Source of the DNA: Hyphomicrobiales bacterium
GTDB lineage: Bacteria; Pseudomonadota; Alphaproteobacteria; Rhizobiales; Rhizobiaceae
Assembly (NCBI GenBank): GCA_900472605.1
Contig: UCJD01000025.1
Coordinates: 37,291 to 101,290, forward strand
Length of the DNA stretch: 64,000 nt
Direction of reading: 5' to 3'
Of the stretch, positions 7,936 through 17,467 are shown one piece after another. Each line of letters starts with the position of its first letter. Positions within the stretch are counted from its first letter, which is position 1. A program made the position numbers and the translations under genes. The notes under the pieces were generated by a model. The model was not told the origin of the DNA and ran no database searches. It worked only from the letters and a program-made list of their open reading frames with translations.

Positions 7936-8307
7936 TCACCACTCGTCGCCGCACGGCATGGAGCCGTCGCCATTGGTGCCGCCGAAGGTACCCTGGCAAT
8001 AGGTCTGCCTATGCATTTGTTGCATTTGGGGCTGCATCGGGCGTTCGGTGATCGAGCCAGTGGTCTGGCGGTCGACACCGAAGGCGGCGTCGGGATACCA
8101 GTAACCGTCGTGGAGGCGGGTGCCGGTCCGCTCGGTGCGCGAGCCATGGTAGCCGTGCCAATAGCCCGGCTGGGTCTGAGCCACCTGAATGACCGGAGCC
8201 TGCTGCATGGACTGGTCGGCAGGCGCGGCCTGAACAGGGATCGCGGTCGAGAGTGCCGCCATGACGCCGAGCGACGTGATGGACGGGATGTAACGGGAGA
8301 TTTTCAT
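7936..8307 (-). CDS. Small secreted protein of unknown function
   Basis: A 123-residue exported protein. A signal peptide of ~36 residues ends IPVQA/A. The remainder is low in hydrophobics and rich in Gln, Tyr, Gly and Met: QPGYWHGYHGSR, DGYWYPDAAFG, then a Gln/Met-rich stretch, and two cysteines near the C-terminus (YCQGTFG, MPCGDEW). GGAGGG upstream of the ATG at 8307 supports this start over one eight codons earlier. It superficially resembles other small rhizobial envelope proteins, but I recognise no family. It probably sits in the periplasm or at the cell surface. Confidence 0.65.
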   Translation of the reverse strand: MKISRYIPSITSLGVMAALSTAIPVQAAPADQSMQQAPVIQVAQTQPGYWHGYHGSRTERTGTRLHDGYWYPDAAFGVDRQTTGSITERPMQPQMQQMHRQTYCQGTFGGTNGDGSMPCGDEW

Positions 8308-8451
8308 GATAAACCCTCCTTCAGGATTCACATGACGAAAATGCCGTCTGAGCTTGCAAAGTTCCGCGCCTGCACGCGCGCTCCAACAGTTGTGATCACA
8401 GGCGATTGCGCGTGATCTCGATTACGTCTGACGCACGATTCCGACTGCGCC

Positions 8452-8778
8452 CTACTGATCGTAAACGGCGCGGTAGCCCTGGCTGGAAATGCAGGTGACA
8501 TACTGACGGCGCGCGGCCGCCCTCGCCTGCGCTTCCTCGTTTGCAGGATCGATCGCATAGCGCGACATCTGCGCCCGCGCCTCGTATTGCTTGCGCGCCT
8601 CGTTGTACATGACGTTGCCGTCGGCGACGCAGATGTTGTGGGCGATGCCGGGTGGATTGAGCGGCGGGTCGAGCGTGTTGACGGGCGTCAGCATCGGGCC
8701 GTTGGCATGATCGACGCAACCGGCCAAGGCCGCCACCGACGCCAGAAACACCATTCCACGAACCATATTGCTCAACAT
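8452..8778 (-). CDS. Small lipoprotein of unknown function
   Basis: A 108-residue predicted lipoprotein. The N-terminus MLSNMVRGMVFLASVAALAGC ends in a clear lipobox (LAGC, Cys ~21). The mature part carries two cysteines (HNICVADG and VTCISSQG) around a charged helical segment (EARKQYEARAQ, NEEAQARAAARRQ). GGAGAG precedes the ATG. It would be anchored in the inner or outer membrane facing the periplasm. Divergent from the small membrane protein at 8922. Family not recognised. Confidence 0.72.
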   Translation of the reverse strand: MLSNMVRGMVFLASVAALAGCVDHANGPMLTPVNTLDPPLNPPGIAHNICVADGNVMYNEARKQYEARAQMSRYAIDPANEEAQARAAARRQYVTCISSQGYRAVYDQ

Positions 8779-8921
8779 TCAATCTCTCCGGCCCGCGGCC
8801 ACGGCATTTTATGCCCAAAAGGCATCTTGCCGAGACAATCGTCTGGCAACATTGTGCCAAGCTAGCGCTAAGCAAGACGCCAGCATCCGCAGACGCCGAC
8901 ATCACAACGGAGGAATGGACC

Positions 8922-9131
8922 GTGTCAGCTCTTCAGGACGAACGCTCATCCGAGATCCCCTCGCACCCGGAGGAGATGAAATCGGTCTTCGACCTTCGCG
9001 TCGGAAAGCACATCACCCTGCAAGGCAGCGCCAGGATCACGCCCGCCGGCGTCATCAGCACCGGGATCGCGGTAGCGGCGATGACGTTTGCGGTGGGGTA
9101 TCTGGTTTCGTCGGTTGGTCGGCGGCGGTAG
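8922..9131 (+). CDS. Small membrane protein of unknown function (GTG start)
   Basis: A 69-residue protein read from the GTG at 8922, which has GGAGG 8 bases upstream (8909-8913). An ATG further upstream in frame lacks a ribosome-binding site. About 40 polar residues are followed by one C-terminal transmembrane helix (GVISTGIAVAAMTFAVGYLV) and a short SSVGRRR tail. The topology suggests an inner-membrane anchored protein. Its 3' end overlaps the tail of the opposing gene at 9055-9318 by 77 bases, so one of those two 3' ends may be mis-extended. Confidence 0.5.
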   Translation: MSALQDERSSEIPSHPEEMKSVFDLRVGKHITLQGSARITPAGVISTGIAVAAMTFAVGYLVSSVGRRR

Positions 9132-9318
9132 GGCGATCGGCCACGCGCACGCGCTCGGCGTGACGATCGCGAACGGATGCAAACGCGCTGTCCACGGACA
9201 GGCCTCTGCTCGGATCAGTCCTCATGGCGTCGTAGGACGCAGCAACTTCGCTCGCGAGCCAGTGCTCAAAGGCAGTGTCACGCTCCCGCCGGTCTATGGA
9301 GATCGTGTTCTTTTGCAT
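9055..9318 (-). CDS. Antitoxin-like protein, possibly orphaned
   Basis: An 87-residue reading frame. The segment EHWLASEVAASYDAMRTDPSRGLSVDSAFASVRDRHAER (residues ~18-56, described here in parts) follows the pattern of small antitoxins that precede RelE/ParE toxins in rhizobia: a W-L-x-x-E-V core, Y-D-A-M, D-P-S-R, and R-x-R-H-A-E-R. Such proteins normally end soon after that last motif. Here a Pro/Thr-rich tail of ~30 residues follows, and no toxin gene lies downstream. It begins 9 bases after the preceding gene's stop, so it looks like the third cistron of a mini-operon. The toxin may have been lost, with the tail an out-of-frame remnant. Confidence 0.5.
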   Translation of the reverse strand: MQKNTISIDRRERDTAFEHWLASEVAASYDAMRTDPSRGLSVDSAFASVRDRHAERVRVADRPTAADQPTKPDTPPQTSSPLPRSRC

Positions 9319-9327
9319 GACCGCACC

Positions 9328-9549
9328 TCACACATAAATCCAGCCTTTACGGACGGCCTCTATAAGCTCAAGCTGGTAGCTATATTCAGCGGCCACGGCA
9401 AACACCTTTATATCGCTGATGCTCATATCGATCCCGTTTCGTCGCGCGACGTATTCGTAGGCCTCCGCCCAATCAAGGCCCGACAGATGCAGCATGGCAA
9501 GCTCCAGGTTGAATGGGGGCTCGCGTCTTTTCTTGCGTCGGGCCGTCAT
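9328..9549 (-). CDS. Hypothetical protein, second gene of a three-gene mini-operon
   Basis: A 73-residue protein with a basic N-terminus (MTARRKKRREPP) and a mostly helical, acidic/aromatic body (LSGLDWAEAYEYVARRNG, SDIKVFAVAAEYSYQLELIEAV). Its ATG overlaps the stop codon of the upstream gene by four bases (ATGA), implying translational coupling. It ends 9 bases before the antitoxin-like gene. I recognise no domain. Its size, coupling and neighbour suggest a selfish or defence-type cassette, but that is inference. Confidence 0.5.
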   Translation of the reverse strand: MTARRKKRREPPFNLELAMLHLSGLDWAEAYEYVARRNGIDMSISDIKVFAVAAEYSYQLELIEAVRKGWIYV

Positions 9550-9767
9550 GGTTGGAACCCGTGCCGATCAAGCAACGCGCGCTCCTGCGCAAACATGCGG
9601 GTGGCGAGTTCGTCGAAATCGATCAGGCCGGCCGCTGCAAGCGCATAACAGGCCGCATCAGATACGCACCGGTCCTGCTCGAATCGATCCCGGAGAGAAG
9701 ATCCGAAATGACGAGAGCGTTTCATCAAAACGTCGGCCGCTAGCTGCGCATAGAAATTTGCGTCCAT
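9546..9767 (-). CDS. Hypothetical protein, first gene of a three-gene mini-operon
   Basis: A 73-residue soluble helical protein (MDANFYAQLAADVLMKRSRHF, then DRFEQDRCVSDAACYALAAAG and DELATRMFAQERALLDRHG). The ATG at 9767 was preferred to an upstream start 40 codons earlier because GAGG lies upstream and the longer reading adds a Cys/Pro/Arg-rich segment unlike the rest. It overlaps the next gene by four bases. No known family recognised. The tRNA-Arg gene lies ~220 bases upstream on the same strand. Confidence 0.5.
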   Translation of the reverse strand: MDANFYAQLAADVLMKRSRHFGSSLRDRFEQDRCVSDAACYALAAAGLIDFDELATRMFAQERALLDRHGFQP

Positions 9768-9984
9768 CGGTCTGACCTCGCAACGAATACGCGGACACAC
9801 CCGCCCGCTTCCGTGAGGAAATGCCAGCATGTGCGACGCTCTGGTGATCGTATGGCTTTCGTATGGGAAGAGTGTCTCACGACTCAACGATGATGGGAAT
9901 CCCGAGATCGGCTTTAAAATTTCAGACCGGCCGGTCCCGACCTCGCCTAAGGCTTCAGGCTAAATTTTCGTGAGAAAAGAGAAG

Positions 9985-10061
9985 TGGCGCACCCGAAGAG
10001 ATTCGAACTCCTGACCCCCAGATTCGTAGTCTGGTGCTCTATCCAGCTGAGCTACGGGTGC
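9985..10061 (-). tRNA. tRNA-Arg (anticodon ACG)
   Basis: The complete cloverleaf reads on the minus strand. The acceptor stem GCACCCG pairs with CGGGTGC. D arm GCTC/GAGC, anticodon arm CCAGA-CTACGAA-TCTGG with anticodon ACG, T arm AGGAG-TTCGAAT-CTCTT, discriminator G, and an encoded CCA at 9985-9987. Decodes CGN arginine codons after A34 deamination. A three-gene cassette lies directly downstream, but no integrase or duplicated tRNA 3' end was seen. Confidence 0.97.
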
Positions 10062-10183
10062 GTCTGCAGCGGTGTGTCCCGCTGGCGTGAGCGGTTCTCT
10101 AAAGGGTCATCTGAATGAATGCAATAGGGTTTGTAAAAAAAGTGACGTCTTTCTTGTCGGACAGCGGGGATCGCGGGATTGCA

Positions 10184-11722
10184 TCACTTTTCCAAAAGGC
10201 TGCGGCCGCGATAATCGTCCAGCGACACAGGGCGATCGGGGATTTCGATGCGGAACTGCGTGCCGATCGATGGCTTTTCCACAAGCGCGATGGTGCCGCC
10301 GTGGGCGAGCACCAGCTCGCGGGCGATGGCGAGACCAAGACCCGTGCCGCCGGAGCGGGCGGAGCCGCGGAAGGCGGCAAAAAGGTTCTGGCGGGCCTTC
10401 TGCGGCATGCCGGGGCCGGTGTCGTCGACGGTGATGCTGACGACGCTGCCGATGCGGTGGGCGGAGACAGTGATGCGCCGCGGGCTTGCGCCCGCGTTGC
10501 CTGATGTCAGCGCTTGCAGGGCGTTGCGGCAGAGATTGTGGATGACGCGGAAGAGCTGCTCGTTGTCGGCATCCACTTCCAGATCGGCGCCGATCTGCTC
10601 GACGAACTCCACGTCGCTCTGAGGATCGATCGCCAGCATGTCCCTGACATCCTCGACCAGCGTGGTCACCGGCACGAGGCGGCGGCGGGGAGCCGATTCG
10701 CTGGCCTGGCCGTAGGAGAGAACTTCGGTCGTATAGCCGACGGCGCGATCGATGGTGCGCAGCAGCTTCGGGGCGAAGCGCTTCACCATGGGGTCGTCGA
10801 CATCGACGAGGCGGTCGGACATCAGCTGCGCGGAGGCAAGGATGTTGCGCATGTCGTGATTGATCTTGGAGACGGCGAGGCCGAGGGCCGCGAGGTTGCT
10901 CTGCTGCTTCAGCGTCTTTTGCAGCTGCAGCTGCATGGCGGTCAGATGGCGGCCGGCAATCGCCAGCTCGTCGCGCCCGCCATCGCCGACAAAGACATGC
11001 TGCGGATTTTCGGGATCGGCGGAAAACTGCTGCATGCTGCCCGTCAGCCGGCGGATCGGCCGGATGAGAATGCGGTTGATCGCGAAGAAGACGAGTGTCG
11101 CGGTAAACAGAGAGATCAGGATCGACAACAGGAAGACGTTGCGGGAATAGATGAGCATCGCGTTGCGCAGATGCTTGTCCTTCATCAGCACCTCGACACC
11201 GATATTGGTGTCCTGCACCGGACCGTAGACGCGGATCATCCGGTCGCCGCCGAAGACGAGCGTGTCGAGCGCATCGCGCATGGCGGTGACGGCAGGCACG
11301 CTGGTCAGATCATATTGCGCATCGACCGACGCCGGCATATCCCAGGTGGCGAGCAGCCGCGAGGTGCCGTCCTTGCGCAGCACGATCGCCTTCGTGCCCG
11401 TCGCTTCCAAGGTCTGCCTCTGCAGGTCGCGCGGCAGCTCCACCGGCTGCAGGCCGTCGATGGCGATGGCAGCGGCGGCGGCGGCATTCAGCCGCTCATC
11501 CAGCCAGCGAAGGCGCATGGACGCCACCGAGGGAAAGAAGATCAGCACTTCGGCGAGCATGATGCAGACGACGGTCAGCCACAGCAGCTTGCCGGAGATG
11601 CCGCCGAACATGCTGACGGGCCGGCACGAGGACTGCGCGGCGTCGGCAGCCGTCGTGAGTGCTTCGGGAACAGTTTGGCCTTGATCAGGGGCGGGCATCG
11701 CTTCTCGTCCAACCGGCGCCAT
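10184..11722 (-). CDS. Membrane sensor histidine kinase (orphan)
   Basis: About 512 residues: a polar N-terminus, one transmembrane helix near residues 50-70, a periplasmic sensor region to ~185, a second transmembrane helix (~190-215) and a HAMP-like linker. A dimerisation box with the less common SKINHDMRN phospho-acceptor motif follows. The ATPase domain has a split N-box HNLCRNALQAL, DDTGPGMP and GTGLGLAIARE. No response regulator gene is adjacent. The true start is uncertain: ATGs at 11722 and 11698 and a TTG at 11737 are in frame, none with a strong ribosome-binding site. Ligand unknown. Confidence 0.85.
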   Translation of the reverse strand: MAPVGREAMPAPDQGQTVPEALTTAADAAQSSCRPVSMFGGISGKLLWLTVVCIMLAEVLIFFPSVASMRLRWLDERLNAAAAAAIAIDGLQPVELPRDLQRQTLEATGTKAIVLRKDGTSRLLATWDMPASVDAQYDLTSVPAVTAMRDALDTLVFGGDRMIRVYGPVQDTNIGVEVLMKDKHLRNAMLIYSRNVFLLSILISLFTATLVFFAINRILIRPIRRLTGSMQQFSADPENPQHVFVGDGGRDELAIAGRHLTAMQLQLQKTLKQQSNLAALGLAVSKINHDMRNILASAQLMSDRLVDVDDPMVKRFAPKLLRTIDRAVGYTTEVLSYGQASESAPRRRLVPVTTLVEDVRDMLAIDPQSDVEFVEQIGADLEVDADNEQLFRVIHNLCRNALQALTSGNAGASPRRITVSAHRIGSVVSITVDDTGPGMPQKARQNLFAAFRGSARSGGTGLGLAIARELVLAHGGTIALVEKPSIGTQFRIEIPDRPVSLDDYRGRSLLEK

Positions 11723-11853
11723 GCGCCACGGATTCAATCTCTATATTAGACGAAACCGCGTCGCTTTCAAATCTTTGCGAGCAGTGCGACATAATGCCGA
11801 AACGCAAGCGCCGCCCGAAGGCGGCGCTCCTGATCAGATTGCAGAGCGGGAGA

Positions 11854-13851
11854 TCAGAATTCTTCCCAGCTCTGGTCGACCGCGGCGTTGCCGTTGAAGG
11901 CGCGGGCCACATTGCCCATGGCGCGGCGGGCGGGCGAGGCAACCGGGCGGTGCTCCTCGTAACGCGCGACCACAACCGGAGCCGACGGCTGCGCGTTCGA
12001 CACCTTGAAGCGCGAGATCAGTCGCACGAGGCTATCGGCTTCAGACGACAGCTTGTGGGTGGCGGCGGAGGTTTCCTCGACCATGGCGGCGTTCTGCTGC
12101 GTCACCTGGTCCATCTGGTTGACGGCCGTGTTGACCTCCTTAAGACCGGTCGACTGCTCCTTGGCGGCCGTGGCGATCGAGTGGATGTGGTCGTTGATGG
12201 CGTTGACGCGGCGCTCGATCTGCGACAGCGCCTCGCCGGTTTCCTGCACCAGCTTGACGCCGATCTGGACTTCGCCGCCGGACTTGGTGATCAGGCCCTT
12301 GATGTCCTTGGCGGCGGTTGCCGAGCGCTGCGCGAGCTCGCGCACTTCCTGGGCGACGACGGCAAAGCCCTTGCCCGCTTCGCCGGCACGCGCTGCCTCG
12401 ACACCTGCGTTGAGCGCCAGAAGGTTGGTCTGGAAAGCGATCTCGTCGATGACGTTGATGATCTGGCTGATTTCGCGCGAGGCCTGCTCGATGCGGCCCA
12501 TCGCATCGACGGCGTTGCGGACGACGACGCCCGACTTGCCGGCATCGTCCTTGGCCTCGGAAACCATGACGCTGGCTTCCTGGGCACGTTCGGTCGAATT
12601 GTTGACGACGGCGGTGATCTCATCGAGTGCAGCCGAGGTCTCTTCGAGTGCAGCCGCCTGCTGTTCCGTGCGCTTGGAGAGATCGTCGCTGGCGGCGCGC
12701 AGCTCGTTGGTGTTGCCGTGGAAGCCCTCGGCGGTCTCGCGCACTTCGCGCATGGTCGTTTGCAGCGTGGCGAAGGTGCTGTTGACGTTCTGCTGCAACT
12801 CGGCGAAGGCGCCCTGGAAATTGCCGCGCATGGTCTGCGTCAGATCGCCTTCCGCAAGGCTCGCGATAACGCGGCGGGTTTCGCCGACACCGCCATCGAC
12901 GCTCGACAGCAGGTGGTTGATGTTGGTGGCGAACTGGTTGAGGTTTTCGTCCTGATAATCCTTGTCGATGCGGCGCGAGAAATCACCGGCAGCGGCTGCG
13001 GCCACGACGACGGACATGCTGGACTGCAAGTCGTCGCTCTTGGCGCGCATGGCGGCTTCCTGGGCGTTCATGCGGCGCACCGCCAGGCCGTTTTCCTTGA
13101 AGACCGCGACGGCTGCGGCCATTTCGCCGATCTCGTCGTTGCGGCCGGGGAAAGGCACATCGGTATCGAAGTTGCCGTCGGCGACGTTCTTGATCGCCTC
13201 GGTGACCTTCTTGATCGGACGCGAGAGATGGATGGTGCCGACATAAAGGCCCATGCCGATGCCGGCCGCAATGCCGAAGCCGGTGATGCCGAGAACCAGC
13301 CAGAGAACCGAGGTGCGGAAGTTTTCGACTTCCTGATTGACGGCTTCGAGCGTGGCCTTGTCGGTGGCGACGATCGCATCGATCTCGGCCTGGAAGGCCT
13401 TGCGGTTGGCGCGGTTGGCGTCGTTGTTGCCCTGCTCGTTGGCAGCCTGCGGGCTGACCTGCGTGCCGAGGCGCGCAGTTTCGGCGCGGAAGGTGCGGAA
13501 TTCGGCCGAGCGGGCCTTCAGTTTATTGAACGCATCCATCTGATTGTCGGGAACCAGCGGCGTCCAGGAAGCGATGGTGGCGTCGATCTGGTCTAGCGCG
13601 GCAAGGAGACCCTTGGCGAAGCTTGCGGCGTCCTTGGTCGAGGCTGCGCCATAGATGCCGCGCGCTTCCATAACGGTCGCGGTCACATAGCGGTTCAGGC
13701 GCTCGCCGGAATAGGCGCGGTTGGCGGCATCCTCATAGGCGGAGAGATTTTCGTTGTAGCGCTGCACGGCCCAAAGAGCGGTGGCGCCGATAACCAGCGC
13801 GACGCAGGACATGGCGCACACGAGTATGTTGATCTTGCCTCGAATTTTCAA
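11854..13851 (-). CDS. Methyl-accepting chemotaxis protein with C-terminal WEEF pentapeptide
   Basis: A 665-residue transmembrane chemoreceptor. TM1 lies at residues ~8-28, a helical periplasmic sensor (four-helix-bundle type) to ~180, and TM2 at ~183-205. HAMP repeats follow, then a signalling domain with the conserved hairpin tip [20 protein letters not shown] and the surrounding [17 protein letters not shown]. The protein ends QSWEEF. A similar aromatic/acidic pentapeptide at the end of receptors tethers CheR or CheB. The chemoreceptor at 35234 ends the same way. No other chemotaxis genes are nearby. Ligand unknown. Confidence 0.93.
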   Translation of the reverse strand: MKIRGKINILVCAMSCVALVIGATALWAVQRYNENLSAYEDAANRAYSGERLNRYVTATVMEARGIYGAASTKDAASFAKGLLAALDQIDATIASWTPLVPDNQMDAFNKLKARSAEFRTFRAETARLGTQVSPQAANEQGNNDANRANRKAFQAEIDAIVATDKATLEAVNQEVENFRTSVLWLVLGITGFGIAAGIGMGLYVGTIHLSRPIKKVTEAIKNVADGNFDTDVPFPGRNDEIGEMAAAVAVFKENGLAVRRMNAQEAAMRAKSDDLQSSMSVVVAAAAAGDFSRRIDKDYQDENLNQFATNINHLLSSVDGGVGETRRVIASLAEGDLTQTMRGNFQGAFAELQQNVNSTFATLQTTMREVRETAEGFHGNTNELRAASDDLSKRTEQQAAALEETSAALDEITAVVNNSTERAQEASVMVSEAKDDAGKSGVVVRNAVDAMGRIEQASREISQIINVIDEIAFQTNLLALNAGVEAARAGEAGKGFAVVAQEVRELAQRSATAAKDIKGLITKSGGEVQIGVKLVQETGEALSQIERRVNAINDHIHSIATAAKEQSTGLKEVNTAVNQMDQVTQQNAAMVEETSAATHKLSSEADSLVRLISRFKVSNAQPSAPVVVARYEEHRPVASPARRAMGNVARAFNGNAAVDQSWEEF

Positions 13852-14160
13852 AGTATCCCCCCAATAGGACTTAAGAGCCGAAAACTGGATGCCCGGCCGT
13901 TAGTTCAAATTGCGCTAAAACAATTAATGTTGAATTTCCGATGCTTTCGCCGGCTACTATAAAAAATCATCCATGAACGATGGTTGCCGCCGCCATTTTT
14001 TGCGCGAAAAATACACAGAGGCGCAATAGGCGCACGTCTGGGCTGCAGAAATGGAATAAAATGGTAGCGAGCGTCATATTGGCCGAATGGCGCAATCATT
14101 AACAGCATCTGCTAATTTTCACACTCAGAAGGCGAGCGACGTGGATTCTCCCTGCGATAA
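13852..14160. other. Intergenic region without a recognisable gene
   Basis: AT-rich stretch between the divergent chemoreceptor and rpmH. It should hold the chemoreceptor promoter (minus strand). I see no supported open reading frame, RNA gene or strong inverted repeat here; the rpmH promoter begins at its right edge. Confidence 0.6.
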
Positions 14161-14189
14161 TTGACTTTCACGACCTTCGTCCTTATAAG
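14161..14189 (+). promoter_or_regulatory. Sigma-70-type promoter of rpmH-rnpA-yidC
   Basis: TTGACT (14161-14166) and TATAAG (14184-14189) are separated by exactly 17 bases, close to the RpoD consensus. It lies 112 bases upstream of rpmH, leaving a ~105-nt leader. This is the strongest housekeeping promoter seen in the window, as expected for a ribosomal protein operon. Confidence 0.8.
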
Positions 14190-14301
14190 CCGCCGCACGT
14201 CCGGTCATACAAGGCTTTTTGAGCCTCCCGCCGTTCGAAAAAACAACGCTCCTTGCTTTATGCAAATTCAAGAAGGCCCGCACTCCGCGGTGTTAAAATA
14301 A

Positions 14302-14436
14302 ATGAAGCGTACCTACCAACCATCTAAGCTTGTTCGCAAGCGCCGCCACGGTTTCCGTGCACGTATGGCTACCAAGGGTGGCCGCAAGGTCATCGTTGCT
14401 CGCCGCAGCCGTGGCCGCAATCGTCTTTCGGCTTAA
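14302..14436 (+). CDS. rpmH: 50S ribosomal protein L34
   Basis: A 44-residue, very basic protein beginning [20 protein letters not shown] and ending in the Arg-rich SRGRNRLSA, which is textbook L34. It is a structural component of the large ribosomal subunit. No strong Shine-Dalgarno sequence precedes the ATG (the upstream bases are AAAATAA). It is the first gene of the rpmH-rnpA-yidC run. Confidence 0.98.
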   Translation: MKRTYQPSKLVRKRRHGFRARMATKGGRKVIVARRSRGRNRLSA

Positions 14437-14488
14437 GCCGGAATTGCCCGATCAGATGGCGGGCGAATTGACGACCAAAGAAACCAAA

Positions 14489-14857
14489 ATGACTGCCGGG
14501 CGGTTGAAAAACCGCCCGCAGTTTCTTGCTGTTCGCAACGGCGAAAAACGCAGGGGTGGCTTCTTCCTTCTCGAGGTGCTCGACAGGAAAGAACCCGACA
14601 CCGAAGCCCGCGTCGGCTTCACGGTCACCAAGAAGCATGGCAACTCAGTCGAAAGAAACCGTATGCGTCGGCGCCTTAAAGAGGCGGTACGACTGCATGC
14701 AGGGTTTGCAATGAAGCCCGGACACGACTATGTGGTTGTCGCGCGAAGGGACGTGCTCCAAGCATCCTTCAATGAATTAGCCGCTGAGCTTACGGCTCGC
14801 GTCGAGACGAAGCCGAAACACAAGCGGTCCGGAGACGGACGCCCCAGGAACGTATGA
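14489..14857 (+). CDS. rnpA: Ribonuclease P protein component
   Basis: The protein subunit of RNase P, which helps the catalytic RNA remove 5' leaders from tRNA precursors. The signature [26 protein letters not shown] is visible (residues ~40-66, motif [10 protein letters not shown]). The start is uncertain: the ATG at 14489 ([12 protein letters not shown], 122 residues) agrees best with family N-termini, while an in-frame ATG at 14456 would add 11 residues. The stop overlaps the yidC start by four bases. The basic C-terminal tail ([13 protein letters not shown]) is longer than in E. coli. Confidence 0.93.
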   Translation: MTAGRLKNRPQFLAVRNGEKRRGGFFLLEVLDRKEPDTEARVGFTVTKKHGNSVERNRMRRRLKEAVRLHAGFAMKPGHDYVVVARRDVLQASFNELAAELTARVETKPKHKRSGDGRPRNV

Positions 14858-16656
14858 TGCAAAACAACCGCAACTACTTCATTGCGATCGCCCTCTCCGT
14901 GCTGATCGTTCTCGGGTGGCAATTCCTTTACATGAACCCGCGCATCGAAGCGCAGCGCAAGGCGGAACTCGCCCAGAAGGCGCAGCAAACGACCCAGCAG
15001 ACGCAGACACCGGGAGCCAATGGGGCAGCCGGTGGCGCGCAGACGAACGGGTCCGCTCCGACCGGCCAGGCGGCGGCAACCACGTCGCTGGCCGACGCCC
15101 TTGCCAAGAACCCGCGCGTCATCATCGACACGGCCGCCCTTTCCGGCTCTATCAACCTCGCCGGCGGTCGCCTCGACGACCTGAAGCTCAAGGGCTACCA
15201 CGAGACCGTGGATGATACGAGCCCGATCATCACGCTGTTCAGCCCGTCGGAAACCAAGGACGGCTACTTCGCCGAACTCGGCTATATCGGCGATGCCGCG
15301 ACCGGCAACGTCCCCGGCCCGTCGACGCTCTGGACGGCTCCCGAGGGCGCGAAGCTGACCGAGAAGACGCCGGTCACGCTGACCTACACCAATGACAAGG
15401 GCATCACCTTCGCCCGCACGATCTCGGTCGACGAACGCTACATGTTCACCGTCACCGACAAGATCACCAATGCCGGCCAGGCGCCTGCAGCGCTGTCTTC
15501 CTACGGCCGCGTGACGCGCTACAACAAGCCCGCCGTCGCCTCGACCTACGTGCTGCACGAAGGCTTCATCGGCGTGATCGGCGAAGACGGCCTGATCGAG
15601 AGCAAGTATGCTTCCGTCGAGAAGGAAGCCGTGACGCCGGCAACGGCAACCGGCGGCTGGCTCGGCATCACCGACAAGTATTGGGCCGCAACGATCATTC
15701 CGCCGCAGGCGACGCCATATGACGCACGCTTCAGCCACTTCACGGATGGCCAGCCGCGCTTCCAGGCCGACTACAAGCAGAATGCCGTCACCGTCGCTCC
15801 CGGCCAGTCTCTCGAACTGAAGAACCTCGTCTTTGCCGGCGCCAAGGAAGTTCCCGTCATCGATGGCTACGAGAGCACCTACCAGATTCCGCGCTTCGAC
15901 CGCCTGATCGACTGGGGCTGGTTCTACTTCCTGACGAAGCCGATGTTCAAACTGATGGACTTCTTCTTCCGCTACTTCGGCAATTTCGGCGTCGCCATCC
16001 TGATGACCACGATCGTCGTCAAGGCGCTGTTCTTCCCGCTCGCCAGCAAGCAGTACGCTTCGATGGCGAACATGAAGCGCGTGCAGCCGAAGATGGAAGA
16101 GCTGAAGGCGAAGTTCGGCGACGACCGCATGGGCCTGCAGCAGGCGACCATGGCGCTCTACAAGGAAGAAAAGATCAACCCGATCGCCGGTTGCTGGCCG
16201 ATCGCGCTGCAGATCCCGATCTTCTTCTCGCTCTACAAGGTGATCTACATCACCATCGAGATGCGCCACGCGCCGTTCTTCGGCTGGATCCAGGACCTTT
16301 CGGCGCCCGATCCGACGTCGTTCATCAACCTGTTCGGCCTCTTGCCCTTCGCTGCTCCGACCTTCCTGCATCTCGGTGTCTGGCCGTTGATCATGGGCGT
16401 CACGATGTTCCTGCAGATGCGCATGAACCCGACGCCCCCGGATCCCACACAGGCGATGATCTTCAACTGGATGCCGCTGGTCTTCACCTTCATGCTGGCA
16501 AGCTTCCCGGCCGGTCTGGTCATCTACTGGGCCTGGAACAACACGCTGTCCGTCATCCAGCAGGGCGTGATCATGCGCCGCCACGGCGTGAAGATCGAGC
16601 TCTTCGACAATCTCAAGGGGCTGTTCAAGCGAAAGCCGGCGCCGACAGAGAAATAG
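14854..16656 (+). CDS. yidC: Membrane protein insertase YidC
   Basis: A 600-residue inner-membrane insertase that integrates proteins with or without the Sec translocon. TM1 is at residues ~8-25. A Gln/Thr/Ala-rich linker (~40-80) leads to the large periplasmic beta domain (to ~350). Five conserved C-terminal transmembrane segments follow, with [20 protein letters not shown], a cytoplasmic hairpin ([19 protein letters not shown]) and the closing [19 protein letters not shown]. Its length suits a Gram-negative YidC. The start codon overlaps rnpA, so the two are coupled. Confidence 0.97.
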   Translation: MMQNNRNYFIAIALSVLIVLGWQFLYMNPRIEAQRKAELAQKAQQTTQQTQTPGANGAAGGAQTNGSAPTGQAAATTSLADALAKNPRVIIDTAALSGSINLAGGRLDDLKLKGYHETVDDTSPIITLFSPSETKDGYFAELGYIGDAATGNVPGPSTLWTAPEGAKLTEKTPVTLTYTNDKGITFARTISVDERYMFTVTDKITNAGQAPAALSSYGRVTRYNKPAVASTYVLHEGFIGVIGEDGLIESKYASVEKEAVTPATATGGWLGITDKYWAATIIPPQATPYDARFSHFTDGQPRFQADYKQNAVTVAPGQSLELKNLVFAGAKEVPVIDGYESTYQIPRFDRLIDWGWFYFLTKPMFKLMDFFFRYFGNFGVAILMTTIVVKALFFPLASKQYASMANMKRVQPKMEELKAKFGDDRMGLQQATMALYKEEKINPIAGCWPIALQIPIFFSLYKVIYITIEMRHAPFFGWIQDLSAPDPTSFINLFGLLPFAAPTFLHLGVWPLIMGVTMFLQMRMNPTPPDPTQAMIFNWMPLVFTFMLASFPAGLVIYWAWNNTLSVIQQGVIMRRHGVKIELFDNLKGLFKRKPAPTEK

Positions 16657-16659
16657 CGG

Positions 16660-16690
16660 AAAAGCCTCGCTTCGGCGGGGCTTTTTCTTT
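16660..16690 (+). terminator. Intrinsic terminator after yidC
   Basis: AAAAGCCTCGC-TTCG-GCGGGGCTTTTT forms a stable stem with a UUCG tetraloop and a T tract, a few bases after the yidC stop codon. Confidence 0.85.
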
Positions 16691-16796
16691 TCGGCGCGGT
16701 GGTGCCGATCCCGGCATTTGAGGCTGGCCGGTTGACAAAATCGCCTGAAACCTGAATGCCATACCCGTAATAAAACTGGATGCGCTGGAGAGCCGA

Positions 16797-17447
16797 ATGA
16801 CCGACAACAACGACAAGCCGCTCTTCGGCCGCCCCTGGATCTTCATCCGCGGCGTGCCGTCCCTGAAGTTCCTGCCGCCGGAAGGTCCGGCCGAGGTGGC
16901 CTTCGCCGGTCGCTCGAATGTCGGCAAGTCGTCGCTGATCAACGCGCTTGTCGGCCAGAACGGCCTGGCGCGCACCTCGAACACGCCGGGACGCACGCAG
17001 GAACTGAACTATTTTGTGCCCGAGGGCTATTCCGGCGAGGCCGGCGACCTGCCGCCGATGGCGCTGGTCGACATGCCGGGCTACGGCTATGCCAAGGCGC
17101 CGAAGGAAAACGTCGATGCCTGGACCAAGCTGGTGTTCGATTACCTGCGCGGCCGCGCGACGCTGAAGCGCGTCTATGTACTGATCGACAGCCGCCACGG
17201 GATCAAGAAGAATGACGACGAGGTGCTCGACCTGCTCGACAAGGCGGCCGTGTCCTATCAGGTGGTGCTGACCAAGACCGACAAGATCAAGCCGCCTGCC
17301 GTGATCAAGCTGCTGGCCGACACAGCCGAGAAGATCAAGAAGCGCCCGGCTGCCTATCCCGGGATCATCGCCACCTCATCTGAGAAGAGCGACGGGTTGG
17401 ACGATCTGCGCGCGGCGATCGCCCTGACGGTCGGCGCCGACAATTGA
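16797..17447 (+). CDS. engB: Ribosome biogenesis GTP-binding protein EngB/YsxC
   Basis: A 216-residue EngB-type GTPase involved in assembly of the large ribosomal subunit. G-motifs are in order: G1 GRSNVGKSS (residues ~38-46), G2 threonine region [13 protein letters not shown]3 [10 protein letters not shown]4 TKTDKIK and G5-like ATSSEKSDG. It follows yidC, from which it is separated by a terminator. The next same-strand gene, argB, is 2.2 kb away because a three-gene minus-strand module intervenes. Confidence 0.95.
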   Translation: MTDNNDKPLFGRPWIFIRGVPSLKFLPPEGPAEVAFAGRSNVGKSSLINALVGQNGLARTSNTPGRTQELNYFVPEGYSGEAGDLPPMALVDMPGYGYAKAPKENVDAWTKLVFDYLRGRATLKRVYVLIDSRHGIKKNDDEVLDLLDKAAVSYQVVLTKTDKIKPPAVIKLLADTAEKIKKRPAAYPGIIATSSEKSDGLDDLRAAIALTVGADN

Positions 17448-17467
17448 GCTAGCCTGCAACTGGACAT

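Noticed and set aside
9985..10061. Integration site (attB) for a genomic island at tRNA-Arg
   Set aside because: No integrase gene and no second copy of the tRNA 3' end were seen in the window, so only proximity remains.
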